This document shows, piece after piece, positions 1 to 5,430 of a stretch of 5,449 bases of DNA (the first letter of the stretch is position 1; each line of letters starts with the position of its first letter). The stretch spans positions 1 through 5,449 of the forward strand of contig DASSKW010000048.1 of assembly GCA_035690065.1 (NCBI GenBank). Reading direction: 5' to 3'. The DNA comes from DASSKW01 sp035690065 (lineage in GTDB: Bacteria; Pseudomonadota; Gammaproteobacteria; Natronospirales; REEB76). The notes beneath the pieces were generated by a model. It was not told the DNA's origin and did no database searches. It was given only the letters and a program-made list of their open reading frames with translations. Made by a program: the position numbers and the translations under genes.

Positions 1-461
1 AGTATGCTCCCGGAACACAGCTGGCTTACGATCCAGAGCTCCCGGATCGCCTGCGCCGACAGCATCGGGAAATCCTGGACCTGCTTCAGAACACCGTAGC
101 AGCGGCAAGGGATGGGAAATACCGCCATGTCGAGAATATGCTGACCGAATTCCAGCACGGCTATCGGAACCACCGTTTTGAGAGAAACCAGCGTTTCATA
201 CCCTACATGAATCACTGCCTCGCCAATAACAAGGGGCACAGCGAGTTGATCCTGAAGATCAATTCGGTGACTCGACACCTTGATCAACGAGTCATCACTA
301 CTGTCGAGAAACACAAGGAAAGCGGGGTAGCAGACCAGAATCGGGACGAATTCATCGAGGAACTGGAGCAGATACATTCAGACCTGAGAAAACATATGCG
401 GGAAGAAGATGAATTTATCTATCCGATGTACCAGCCACCCGAAAAATACAGCTATCCCTGA
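1..461 (+). CDS. Hemerythrin-like (HHE) domain protein, 5' truncated by the window edge
   Basis: The reading frame is open from base 3 to a TGA at 459-461, giving 152 visible residues. No ATG, GTG or TTG occurs in frame before an internal ATG at 138, and the first helix lies upstream of that ATG, so the true start is outside the window. The pattern is two HHE-like half-repeats. Unit 1 has a QHREILDLL helix (His21 of the visible part) and then NHRFERNQRFIP (His57, Pro67). Unit 2 has RHLDQRV (His92) and then HMREEDEFIYP (His131, Glu135, Pro141). The second half is canonical. In the first half the Glu expected four residues after His57 is Arg61, although Glu60 is adjacent. The family forms soluble four-helix bundles that bind a non-heme di-iron centre and act in O2, NO or iron sensing or storage. 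The exact role here is unknown. It is convergent with grxD across the 475-500 hairpin. I am fairly confident of the fold class and unsure that the metal site is intact. Confidence 0.72.
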   Translation, partial: YAPGTQLAYDPELPDRLRRQHREILDLLQNTVAAARDGKYRHVENMLTEFQHGYRNHRFERNQRFIPYMNHCLANNKGHSELILKINSVTRHLDQRVITTVEKHKESGVADQNRDEFIEELEQIHSDLRKHMREEDEFIYPMYQPPEKYSYP

Positions 462-474
462 GACATCCATCCGT

Positions 475-500
475 AAAGAGGCCCCTTATGGGGCCCCTTT
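475..500. terminator. Probable bidirectional intrinsic terminator between hemerythrin-like gene and grxD
   Basis: The left arm is AAAG-A-GGCCCC (475-485), the loop is TTAT (486-489) and the right arm is GGGGCC-C-CTTT (490-500), followed by TATT. On plus-strand RNA the stem has one A-C mismatch (479/496). On minus-strand RNA the same position is a G-U wobble, so the stem pairs without interruption. T-rich bases flank the plus side (498-504), and a short UUU run ends the minus side. It lies 13 bases after the hemerythrin-like stop and 11 bases beyond the grxD stop, so it can end transcription from both directions. Confidence 0.8.
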
Positions 501-511
501 TATTAAAGCAT

Positions 512-835
512 TCAGGCGTGCTTTATACCGCTCTCTTCAAACAATTGTTTCAACTCGCCAGACTCGAACATCTCCACGGCAATATCGCAGCCGCCCACCA
601 ACTCGCCTTTCACAAACAGTTGCGGGAAGGTCGGCCAGTTGGAAAACTTCGGCAGATTCGCGCGGATCTCGGGATCCGCCAGCACATTCACATGTCCATA
701 GTTCACACCACAGGCATTCAGTATCTGCGAGGTCCGTGCCGAAAACCCGCATTGCGGGAAATCCGGTGTACCCTTCATGTAAAGCAAGACCTGATTATCG
801 GCGATCTGCTGCTTGATACGTTCGATGACGTCCAT
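512..835 (-). CDS. grxD: Monothiol CGFS glutaredoxin, Grx4/GrxD type
   Basis: This is a 107-residue single-domain class II monothiol glutaredoxin, close to the usual length of the bacterial family. The active-site CGFS is at residues 29-32, preceded by MKGTP (20-24, Lys21 contacting glutathione). The cis-proline motif WPTFPQLF is at 67-74 and the glutathione-binding GGCD at 81-84, so all expected elements are present. These proteins are poor thiol oxidoreductases. As glutathione-ligated dimers they carry a [2Fe-2S] cluster, and they also act with BolA-type partners in cluster delivery and iron homeostasis in the cytoplasm. An AGGAG lies at 853-849, 13 bases before the ATG, which is a rather long spacer. 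No other in-frame start fits better. The gene is the last of the sodB/BON/grxD block, 41 bases after the BON gene, and ends just before the hairpin terminator. Confidence 0.95.
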   Translation of the reverse strand: MDVIERIKQQIADNQVLLYMKGTPDFPQCGFSARTSQILNACGVNYGHVNVLADPEIRANLPKFSNWPTFPQLFVKGELVGGCDIAVEMFESGELKQLFEESGIKHA

Positions 836-876
836 ACTGTTTCACATGCTCCTGATCGGGTTTCGGAAATGTCCGG

Positions 877-1215
877 CTACTGCGGCTTTACTTCGAGATT
901 GGATACCACGTTCACTACCCCATCCACGCTCTTCGCGACCCGGACTGCTTCATCCCGCAACGCGTCACTCGGCAGTGTACCGCTGAGAGTCACGATGCGA
1001 TTCCGGGTCACGACGTGGACATCGAAGGATTTCAGACTGATATCGCCCAGCAATTTGGTCTTCACGGCAGTGGTCAAATACGAATCGTCCAGAAGATTAC
1101 CTGCCCGCTGACCGGGCATGGGCTTGTCAGGTTGATCCGACGCGCATCCACCCAGCAGGAAGATCGCGCCCATCAACACCAAAGTTGCCGCACAGATGAC
1201 GCGATTGCTTCGCAT
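877..1215 (-). CDS. BON-domain lipoprotein, OsmY-like
   Basis: The product is 112 residues with a lipoprotein signal: basic start (MRSNR), a hydrophobic stretch (about 6-21) and the lipobox LGGC, with Cys24 as the predicted lipidated residue. The +2 residue is Ala, not Asp, which predicts sorting to the outer membrane by the Lol rule. After a Pro/Gly-rich linker (about 27-40) comes one BON domain (about 45-110), with DSYLTTAVKTKLL, the VTLSGTL turn containing the conserved Gly79, and the VDGVVNVVSNLEV end. BON domains occur in OsmY, in the stress protein Kbp and in secretins. They are thought to bind phospholipid or envelope surfaces. No enzymatic function is expected. A GGAG (1227-1224) sits 8 bases before the ATG and is partly complementary to the bases between it and the start. 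The gene lies between sodB and grxD with short gaps, which suggests co-transcription and a stress-related envelope role. That role is inferred. Confidence 0.88.
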   Translation of the reverse strand: MRSNRVICAATLVLMGAIFLLGGCASDQPDKPMPGQRAGNLLDDSYLTTAVKTKLLGDISLKSFDVHVVTRNRIVTLSGTLPSDALRDEAVRVAKSVDGVVNVVSNLEVKPQ

Positions 1216-1216
1216 G

Positions 1217-1227
1217 GGAGACTCTCC
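1217..1227 (-). promoter_or_regulatory. Ribosome binding site of the BON gene inside a small palindrome
   Basis: On the minus strand the sequence is GGAG-AGT-CTCC immediately before the ATG of the BON gene. The GGAG Shine-Dalgarno can pair with the CTCC that lies between it and the start, leaving a three-base loop. The site clearly marks the start codon. Whether the four-base stem forms and slows translation is speculative. Confidence 0.5.
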
Positions 1228-1250
1228 GTTAGCGTTTTACAGGCTGGATA

Positions 1251-1829
1251 TCAACCGAGATTCTTCGCCGCGAATTCCCAGTTCACCAGCTTCCACCACG
1301 CTTCGATGTACTTGGGGCGCGCATTGCGATAGTCGATGTAATAAGCGTGTTCCCAGACATCGCAGGTCAGCAGCGGTCTGTCACTGCCCGTCAACGGTGT
1401 ATCGGCATTGCCGGTCTGCACCACGGCGAGCTTGCCATCGCCCTTCCTGACCAGCCAGGCCCAGCCGGAGCCGAACTGCCCGGCTGCCTTGTCGCTGAAT
1501 TCCTTCTTGAAGGCCTCGAAGGAACCGAATGATTGCTTGATGGCATCGGCCAGTTTGCCGGATGGCTCACCGCCGCCCTTCGGGCTCAGGCTGTGCCAGT
1601 AGAACGTGTGGTTCCAGATCTGCGCCGCCTGGTTGAACATCCCGCCCTTGGCTTTCTTGACGATGTCTTCAAGTGTGGCCTTCTCGAATTCGGTGCCCGG
1701 GATGAGGGCGTTGAGTTTGTCCACATAGGCCTTGTGGTGTTTGCCGTAGTGAAATTCGAGTGTCTCTTTGGAAATGTGCGGCGCAAGCGCGTCCATCGCA
1801 TAGGGAAGTGTGGGCAGTTGATGGGTCAT
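1251..1829 (-). CDS. sodB: Fe-superoxide dismutase SodB
   Basis: The product is 192 residues, about one fewer than E. coli SodB, and aligns in memory along its whole length. It converts superoxide to O2 and H2O2 in the cytoplasm. The four metal ligands are visible: His27 (LEFHYGKHHKAYV, helical hairpin of the N-terminal domain), His74 (AAQIWNHTFYW), and Asp157 and His161 (DVWEHAYYIDY). The Gln in AAQ-x-WNH (Gln70) is the feature that marks the iron type; the manganese type has Gly there and a Gln later. FGSGWAWLV (119-127) and the ending NWEFAAKNL are also typical. There is no signal peptide. The ATG at 1829 has AGGAGA (1840-1835) six bases or fewer upstream, which fixes the start. It is the first gene of the block with the BON lipoprotein (35-base gap) and grxD, and is divergent from nadC. 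Iron-dependent control is common for sodB, but I see no convincing Fur box here. Confidence 0.97.
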   Translation of the reverse strand: MTHQLPTLPYAMDALAPHISKETLEFHYGKHHKAYVDKLNALIPGTEFEKATLEDIVKKAKGGMFNQAAQIWNHTFYWHSLSPKGGGEPSGKLADAIKQSFGSFEAFKKEFSDKAAGQFGSGWAWLVRKGDGKLAVVQTGNADTPLTGSDRPLLTCDVWEHAYYIDYRNARPKYIEAWWKLVNWEFAAKNLG

Positions 1830-1834
1830 GAGCG

Positions 1835-1867
1835 TCTCCTGATTCTGATTGCCGGGTAACCGTTATA
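1835..1867 (-). promoter_or_regulatory. Candidate sodB promoter -10 and leader with strong Shine-Dalgarno
   Basis: On the minus strand a TATAAC hexamer (1867-1862) could be the -10 element, giving transcription starting near 1855 and a leader of about 25 bases that contains AGGAGA (1840-1835). The best -35-like hexamer, TTGAAA (1894-1889), is 21 bases away, which is too far for a normal sigma-70 spacing. The promoter would therefore be weak, or depend on an activator or another -35. The leader also holds a tandem AATCAG AATCAG (1850-1839) next to the ribosome binding site. Confidence 0.35.
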
Positions 1868-1984
1868 CATGGGGTCGGCGAAGACGCCTTTCAAGAAGGT
1901 AGAATGCCAACCGGGATTGGACGAAGTCTAAACCTCTGGACCAAAACGGGCAAGCCACGACACCCGCCGGTTATCTCCGATAAA
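1841..1984. other. Divergent intergenic region between sodB and nadC
   Basis: These bases separate the divergent sodB and nadC genes. They contain the sodB -10 candidate (TATAAC, 1867-1862 on the minus strand), a short inverted repeat GGCG-AAGA-CGCC (1877-1888), a plus-strand -10-like TAGAAT (1900-1905) without a recognisable -35, and a possible nadC promoter nearer the gene. The frame upstream of nadC stays open back to an ATG at 1904, but the 27 residues this would add do not resemble NadC, so I treat the stretch as non-coding. I recognise no regulator operator. Confidence 0.5.
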
Positions 1985-1986
1985 AT
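1957..1986 (+). promoter_or_regulatory. Candidate nadC promoter
   Basis: ACGACA (1957-1962, four of six matches to TTGACA) and TAAAAT (1981-1986, five of six matches to TATAAT) are spaced by 18 bases. Transcription would begin around 1993, only a few bases before the ATG at 1997. If real, this makes the nadC message leaderless or nearly so, which would explain why neither ATG has a Shine-Dalgarno sequence. The alternative is the upstream TAGAAT at 1900-1905 with a leader of roughly 70-85 bases. Both are weak by eye. Confidence 0.3.
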
Positions 1987-2845
1987 GAACACACCCATGA
2001 GCAAGCTGCAACTCCCTGACGATCTTTCCGAAACCGTGCGTCGCGCACTGGCCGAAGACATCGGCAGCGGCGACCTGACCGCAATGTTGATCGGTGACGC
2101 CACCTCGGCACGGGGCCGGGTGGTCTCGCGTGAAACCGCCATAGTCTGCGGCACCGCATGGTTCGACGAGGTGTTCCGTCAATTGGACCCGAAGATCCGG
2201 GTACAGTGGTCAGTGCAGGACGGCGACGCCGTCCAGCCGGAACAAGTCATATGTCACCTGACCGGCCGGGCTCGCCCGCTGTTGAGTGGGGAACGCACCG
2301 CGCTCAATTTCCTGCAGACGCTGTCGGCGACAGCCACGGTCGCGCATCGCTACGCGACTGCCGTGCGCGATACCCACGCGGTGATCCTGGATACTCGCAA
2401 GACACTGCCGGGGCTGCGCAACGCGCAGAAATATGCCGTACGTTGCGGCGGCGCCCGCAACCATCGCATCGGCCTTTATGACGGGATATTGATCAAGGAA
2501 AATCACATCATGGCAGCCGGTGGTATCGCGGCGGCTGTCGATGCCGCGCGCAAACAATCTGCCGCTGTGCCCGTGGAAGTCGAAGTCGAAAATATGCAGG
2601 AAGTCCGTGAGGCGCTCGCTGCCGGCGCCGACATCCTGTTGCTGGATGATTTCCCGCTCGACATGCTGCGTGAAGCCGTGGCGTTGAATGCCGGCCGTGC
2701 CAGGTTGGAGGCTTCAGGCAATATCGATATGACGCAACTGCGGGCAGTCGCCGAGACCGGTGTGGATTATATTTCGGCAGGATCCCTGACCAAGCATGTC
2801 AAGGCGGTGGACCTGTCCATGCGTTTTGAATTGTCAGACGGTTAG
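1985..2845 (+). CDS. nadC: Nicotinate-nucleotide diphosphorylase (quinolinate phosphoribosyltransferase)
   Basis: NadC joins quinolinate and phosphoribosyl pyrophosphate to give nicotinate mononucleotide, CO2 and pyrophosphate in de novo NAD synthesis. Numbering from the ATG at 1985 (286 residues): an N-terminal open-sandwich domain begins with LSETVRRALAEDIGSGDLT; GERTALNFLQ is at 102-111 with Arg104; DTRKTLPGLR at 136-145 with Arg138 and Lys139; GGARNHRIGL at 155-164; IKENHI at 170-175 with Lys171; VEVEVEN at 197-203; LLLDDF at 218-223 with Asp221; EASGN at 242-246; and SAGSLTKHV at 264-272 closes the barrel. All substrate-binding residues I know of are present. The frame is open back to an ATG at 1904, but those 27 residues are unlike the family. 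The ATG at 1997 (282 residues) is an equally good start. No Shine-Dalgarno precedes either. It is divergent from sodB and ends 8 bases from the convergent GGDEF-EAL gene. Confidence 0.95.
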   Translation: MNTPMSKLQLPDDLSETVRRALAEDIGSGDLTAMLIGDATSARGRVVSRETAIVCGTAWFDEVFRQLDPKIRVQWSVQDGDAVQPEQVICHLTGRARPLLSGERTALNFLQTLSATATVAHRYATAVRDTHAVILDTRKTLPGLRNAQKYAVRCGGARNHRIGLYDGILIKENHIMAAGGIAAAVDAARKQSAAVPVEVEVENMQEVREALAAGADILLLDDFPLDMLREAVALNAGRARLEASGNIDMTQLRAVAETGVDYISAGSLTKHVKAVDLSMRFELSDG

Positions 2846-2853
2846 CGGCGGGT

Positions 2854-5388
2854 TCAAATCTCGAAATCCGGGATGCCGCGCAACAACCGGTCACATTCGA
2901 TCTTTTCCATCGGCAGGCTGAAGAGATAGCCTTGCATCTTCGAACACCCACCCTTGCGCAGTTGTTTCATCTGCGCTACGGTCTCCACCCCTTCCGCGAT
3001 CACATCGAGACCAAGATTATCTGCCAGGGTGATGATGGTGCGTGCAATCGCCGCGTCCTGATCGCTCTTGGCAATCTCCTCGACAAACGCACGATCCACT
3101 TTCAATACATCCACTGGCAACCGCTTCAGGTACACCAGCGATGAGTGGCCGGTACCGAAATCATCCAGCGCGATACGGACACCGAGGTCCTTGAGTCCTT
3201 TCAGGATCCGGACGCTACCTTCCATATCATGCATCACCAGACTTTCGGTGATCTCCAGCTGCAGTACCCTGGGTTCGAGACCGGATTCCTGCAACGCACC
3301 GCGGACAAATTCCAGCAGGTTGCTGGAAGCAAACTGGCGTACCGACAGATTCACTGCCAGATGGAACGGGCGGCCATTCATGGCCTTGTGCCACTCTTGT
3401 GCCTGCAGACAGGCTTCGCGGATAACCCATTGTCCCAGCGGTACGATCAATCCGGTCTCTTCCGCCAGCGGGATGAACTCGGAAGGCCAGATCAGCCCCC
3501 AGTCCGGATCCTGCCAGCGCACCAGTGCTTCCACGCCGATGATGCCACCGCGGGTCACATCGAACTGTGGCTGGTAATGCAACACCATCTCCATGCGTTG
3601 CAGAGCCTTGCGCAGGGCGTTCTCGCGCGACAGGTGCAGCATCGCTTTGGCATGCATGTCTTGAGTGAAGAACTGATAATTGTTGCGGCCACGATCCTTG
3701 GCCTTGTACATCGCGATATCGGCATTCTGCAGCAATACGTCGGCATCCTGCCCATCACCGGGACACAGACTCAGACCGATACTGCAAGTCAGGTTGGCTT
3801 CGGTCTCACCGAGCAGGATAGGCTCGGTCACTGACTCCAGGATGCGTTCACAGATCGTGGTTATGGTCTCGAGATTCTGACATTCCTCGAGTATCACGGT
3901 GAACTCATCGCCTCCCAGACGCGCCACCGTGTCGCCGGCGCGCACGCATGCAAGCAGGCGCTTGCCGATGGTGCGCAGCACGGTATCGCCGGAATGATGG
4001 CCGAGCGAGTCGTTGATGTTCTTGAAACGGTCCACGTCGATGAACAGCAAAGCGACATTCTGTTTGTTGCGCCGGGCCTTGGAGAGCGCCTGGGTCAGCC
4101 GGTCCATGAACAACGCCCGGTTCGGCAACCCGGTGAGGCGATCGTAGTTGGCGAGTTGCCGGAAACGCTCTTCCGCCTGACGCCGGTCACTGGCAGTGAT
4201 CGCGAGTGCCACAAAATCTGCCAGCGAACTGGCAAAACTCGCTTCGTCACGGGTCCATTCGCGTGATGCGCCGGTGTGCTCGTGGAAGATCACGCCGCGT
4301 ACCCGTTGACCCTGCCTGAAGGGGGCGCCGAGCACCGCCGCAACATTGTTGGGCCGCAAATATTCCTTGAGCAATCCCTGCATCCTCGTATCGCCACCGA
4401 CATCGCTTACCGCAGTAGTCCGGGTCTCCTGCAATGCCTTGAACAATTCCGGGCTGCGTGCAAACTCGATGACAGCGCCCGGCGAATCGTCGTGCCGTCC
4501 ATCATCCAGCACGTGCATACAGCGTAGCGTCTTGCTCTCGTTGTCCAGGAACCAGACACTGACCCGTTTGCAGCGGATGGCTTGTACCGCTTTCTCACAG
4601 ATGACGTGCAACGCACTACGGACATCGCCAGCGGAGATACTGGCTTCCCGCGCAAGTTCCAATAACGATTGACTGTGGCGGCGCATGCGTTCTTCGCCTT
4701 CACGCAGTCTGGTCTCCACCCGGGTGCGTTGCGAAGATTCGCCGGTCAGTTCATCCACGATGCCGGCATACGAGAAACGCAGCCGCAGCCCCTGTTCGAT
4801 CTGGAGGTTGGCACGCCGGGCAATGAAGATCAGAAACCCGCCAATCAACACGACTATCGCAGCAATCCCCAGCGAGACCGGCTGCAATGCAATGATCAGG
4901 CGGGTAACCATGGGAGTCAGTACCACCACCGCGAAGGCCACGTAATGCAACAAACGGGGAGCGAGCACCGGGACCGCGACCGCCGCAACCGTGACCAACA
5001 TCAAGGCGATAAACGCTTCATGTAGTTCTGAATAAGGATGAAACAACAGGATTCCGGCGATACCCCACGCCGCACTCAGCAGCACTGTGGTGGCGAGATA
5101 GCCGCGCGCCCATGCGCCGCTGCGCTCTACCTGGATGGTGCTCAGACTGAATCCCATGCCGAGGACGATGCGTGCGAGACTGGCAATGAAGATGCCGATG
5201 ACCCAAGCGACGAGCACGTCGTGCGAAACTTCATCCCAGAACAGCCACGCCGCAATCACCGCGCCGAAAGCCGCCGGCAGATCAGCCCATCTGCCAAAAT
5301 AAAACAGCAGATTGGTCTGTTCGGCGCGGACCTGGCGGTCCACTTCAGCATTATTGATTTCCGGACAGACCGCCGTGGTTATTGGCAC
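2854..5388 (-). CDS. Membrane-bound GAF-GGDEF-EAL cyclic di-GMP synthase/phosphodiesterase
   Basis: This is an 844-residue inner-membrane signalling protein. Six hydrophobic segments (about 38-54, 57-76, 96-116, 123-143, 147-168, 171-191) form an N-terminal sensor. It is followed by a charged, probably coiled linker (195-245), a GAF domain (about 250-398), GGDEF (about 406-576) and EAL (about 585-836). The cyclase site is intact: Asp451 in FIDVDRFKNIND, and GGDEF at 492-496. The inhibitory I-site RAGD (483-486) has the correct five-residue spacing. The phosphodiesterase site also looks intact: EAL 620-622, Asn680, Glu712, Asp742 and Asp743 in DDFGTG, Lys763, Glu799 in AEGVET and Gln819 in QGYLFS. 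The sequence therefore predicts both synthesis and hydrolysis of cyclic di-GMP, with the balance set by signals at the membrane or GAF domain. The start is GTG, supported by AAGGAG (5402-5397) eight bases upstream and an in-frame TAA (5406-5404) just before it. I cannot name the ligand or a specific ortholog. Confidence 0.95.
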   Translation of the reverse strand: MPITTAVCPEINNAEVDRQVRAEQTNLLFYFGRWADLPAAFGAVIAAWLFWDEVSHDVLVAWVIGIFIASLARIVLGMGFSLSTIQVERSGAWARGYLATTVLLSAAWGIAGILLFHPYSELHEAFIALMLVTVAAVAVPVLAPRLLHYVAFAVVVLTPMVTRLIIALQPVSLGIAAIVVLIGGFLIFIARRANLQIEQGLRLRFSYAGIVDELTGESSQRTRVETRLREGEERMRRHSQSLLELAREASISAGDVRSALHVICEKAVQAIRCKRVSVWFLDNESKTLRCMHVLDDGRHDDSPGAVIEFARSPELFKALQETRTTAVSDVGGDTRMQGLLKEYLRPNNVAAVLGAPFRQGQRVRGVIFHEHTGASREWTRDEASFASSLADFVALAITASDRRQAEERFRQLANYDRLTGLPNRALFMDRLTQALSKARRNKQNVALLFIDVDRFKNINDSLGHHSGDTVLRTIGKRLLACVRAGDTVARLGGDEFTVILEECQNLETITTICERILESVTEPILLGETEANLTCSIGLSLCPGDGQDADVLLQNADIAMYKAKDRGRNNYQFFTQDMHAKAMLHLSRENALRKALQRMEMVLHYQPQFDVTRGGIIGVEALVRWQDPDWGLIWPSEFIPLAEETGLIVPLGQWVIREACLQAQEWHKAMNGRPFHLAVNLSVRQFASSNLLEFVRGALQESGLEPRVLQLEITESLVMHDMEGSVRILKGLKDLGVRIALDDFGTGHSSLVYLKRLPVDVLKVDRAFVEEIAKSDQDAAIARTIITLADNLGLDVIAEGVETVAQMKQLRKGGCSKMQGYLFSLPMEKIECDRLLRGIPDFEI

Positions 5389-5402
5389 GCGGGAGGCTCC
5401 TT
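5386..5402 (-). promoter_or_regulatory. Ribosome binding site and GTG start of the GGDEF-EAL gene
   Basis: On the minus strand AAGGAG (5402-5397) precedes the GTG (5388-5386) by eight bases. An in-frame TAA at 5406-5404 rules out a longer protein, and no other start codon lies between it and the GTG. This decides the unusual start. The bases after the Shine-Dalgarno (CCTCCC) are partly complementary to it, although a stem here would be very short. Confidence 0.85.
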
Positions 5403-5411
5403 GTTATTCAG

Positions 5412-5430
5412 CGCGACCACCACTGTCGCG
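5412..5430. repeat. Perfect inverted repeat upstream of the GGDEF-EAL gene
   Basis: CGCGAC (5412-5417) and GTCGCG (5425-5430) are exact reverse complements separated by seven bases. The repeat lies about 10 bases upstream of the AAGGAG ribosome binding site. It could be a regulator operator, a hairpin in the 5' leader, or part of a terminator for a gene outside the window; there is no T-run next to it, which argues against the last. The promoter itself is not visible and probably lies beyond the edge. Confidence 0.5.

Noticed and set aside
138..461. ATG at 138 as the start of the hemerythrin-like gene
   Set aside because: The frame is open further upstream, and the preceding residues form the first His-bearing helix (QHREILDLL) needed for the fold, so the gene is truncated by the window edge.
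488..1111. Long plus-strand open frame of about 200 codons across grxD and the BON gene
   Set aside because: It is antisense to two genes with clear family motifs, its translation resembles nothing known, and it starts inside the terminator hairpin.
1850..1894. Fur box upstream of sodB
   Set aside because: No stretch approaches the GATAATGATAATCATTATC pattern on either strand.
1904..1984. Extension of NadC by 27 residues to the ATG at 1904
   Set aside because: The added residues do not match NadC N-termini, and this stretch contains promoter-like sequence. Family length is reached from 1985 or 1997.
2808..2819. Palindrome TGGAC-CT-GTCCA near the end of nadC as a terminator for the opposite gene
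   Set aside because: The loop is only two bases, there is no following T-run, and it encodes the conserved VDLS end of NadC.
3145..3834. Plus-strand open frame of about 230 codons inside the GGDEF-EAL gene
   Set aside because: The opposite strand encodes intact EAL and GGDEF motifs here. GC-rich codon use explains the long antisense frame, and the translation has no recognisable domain.
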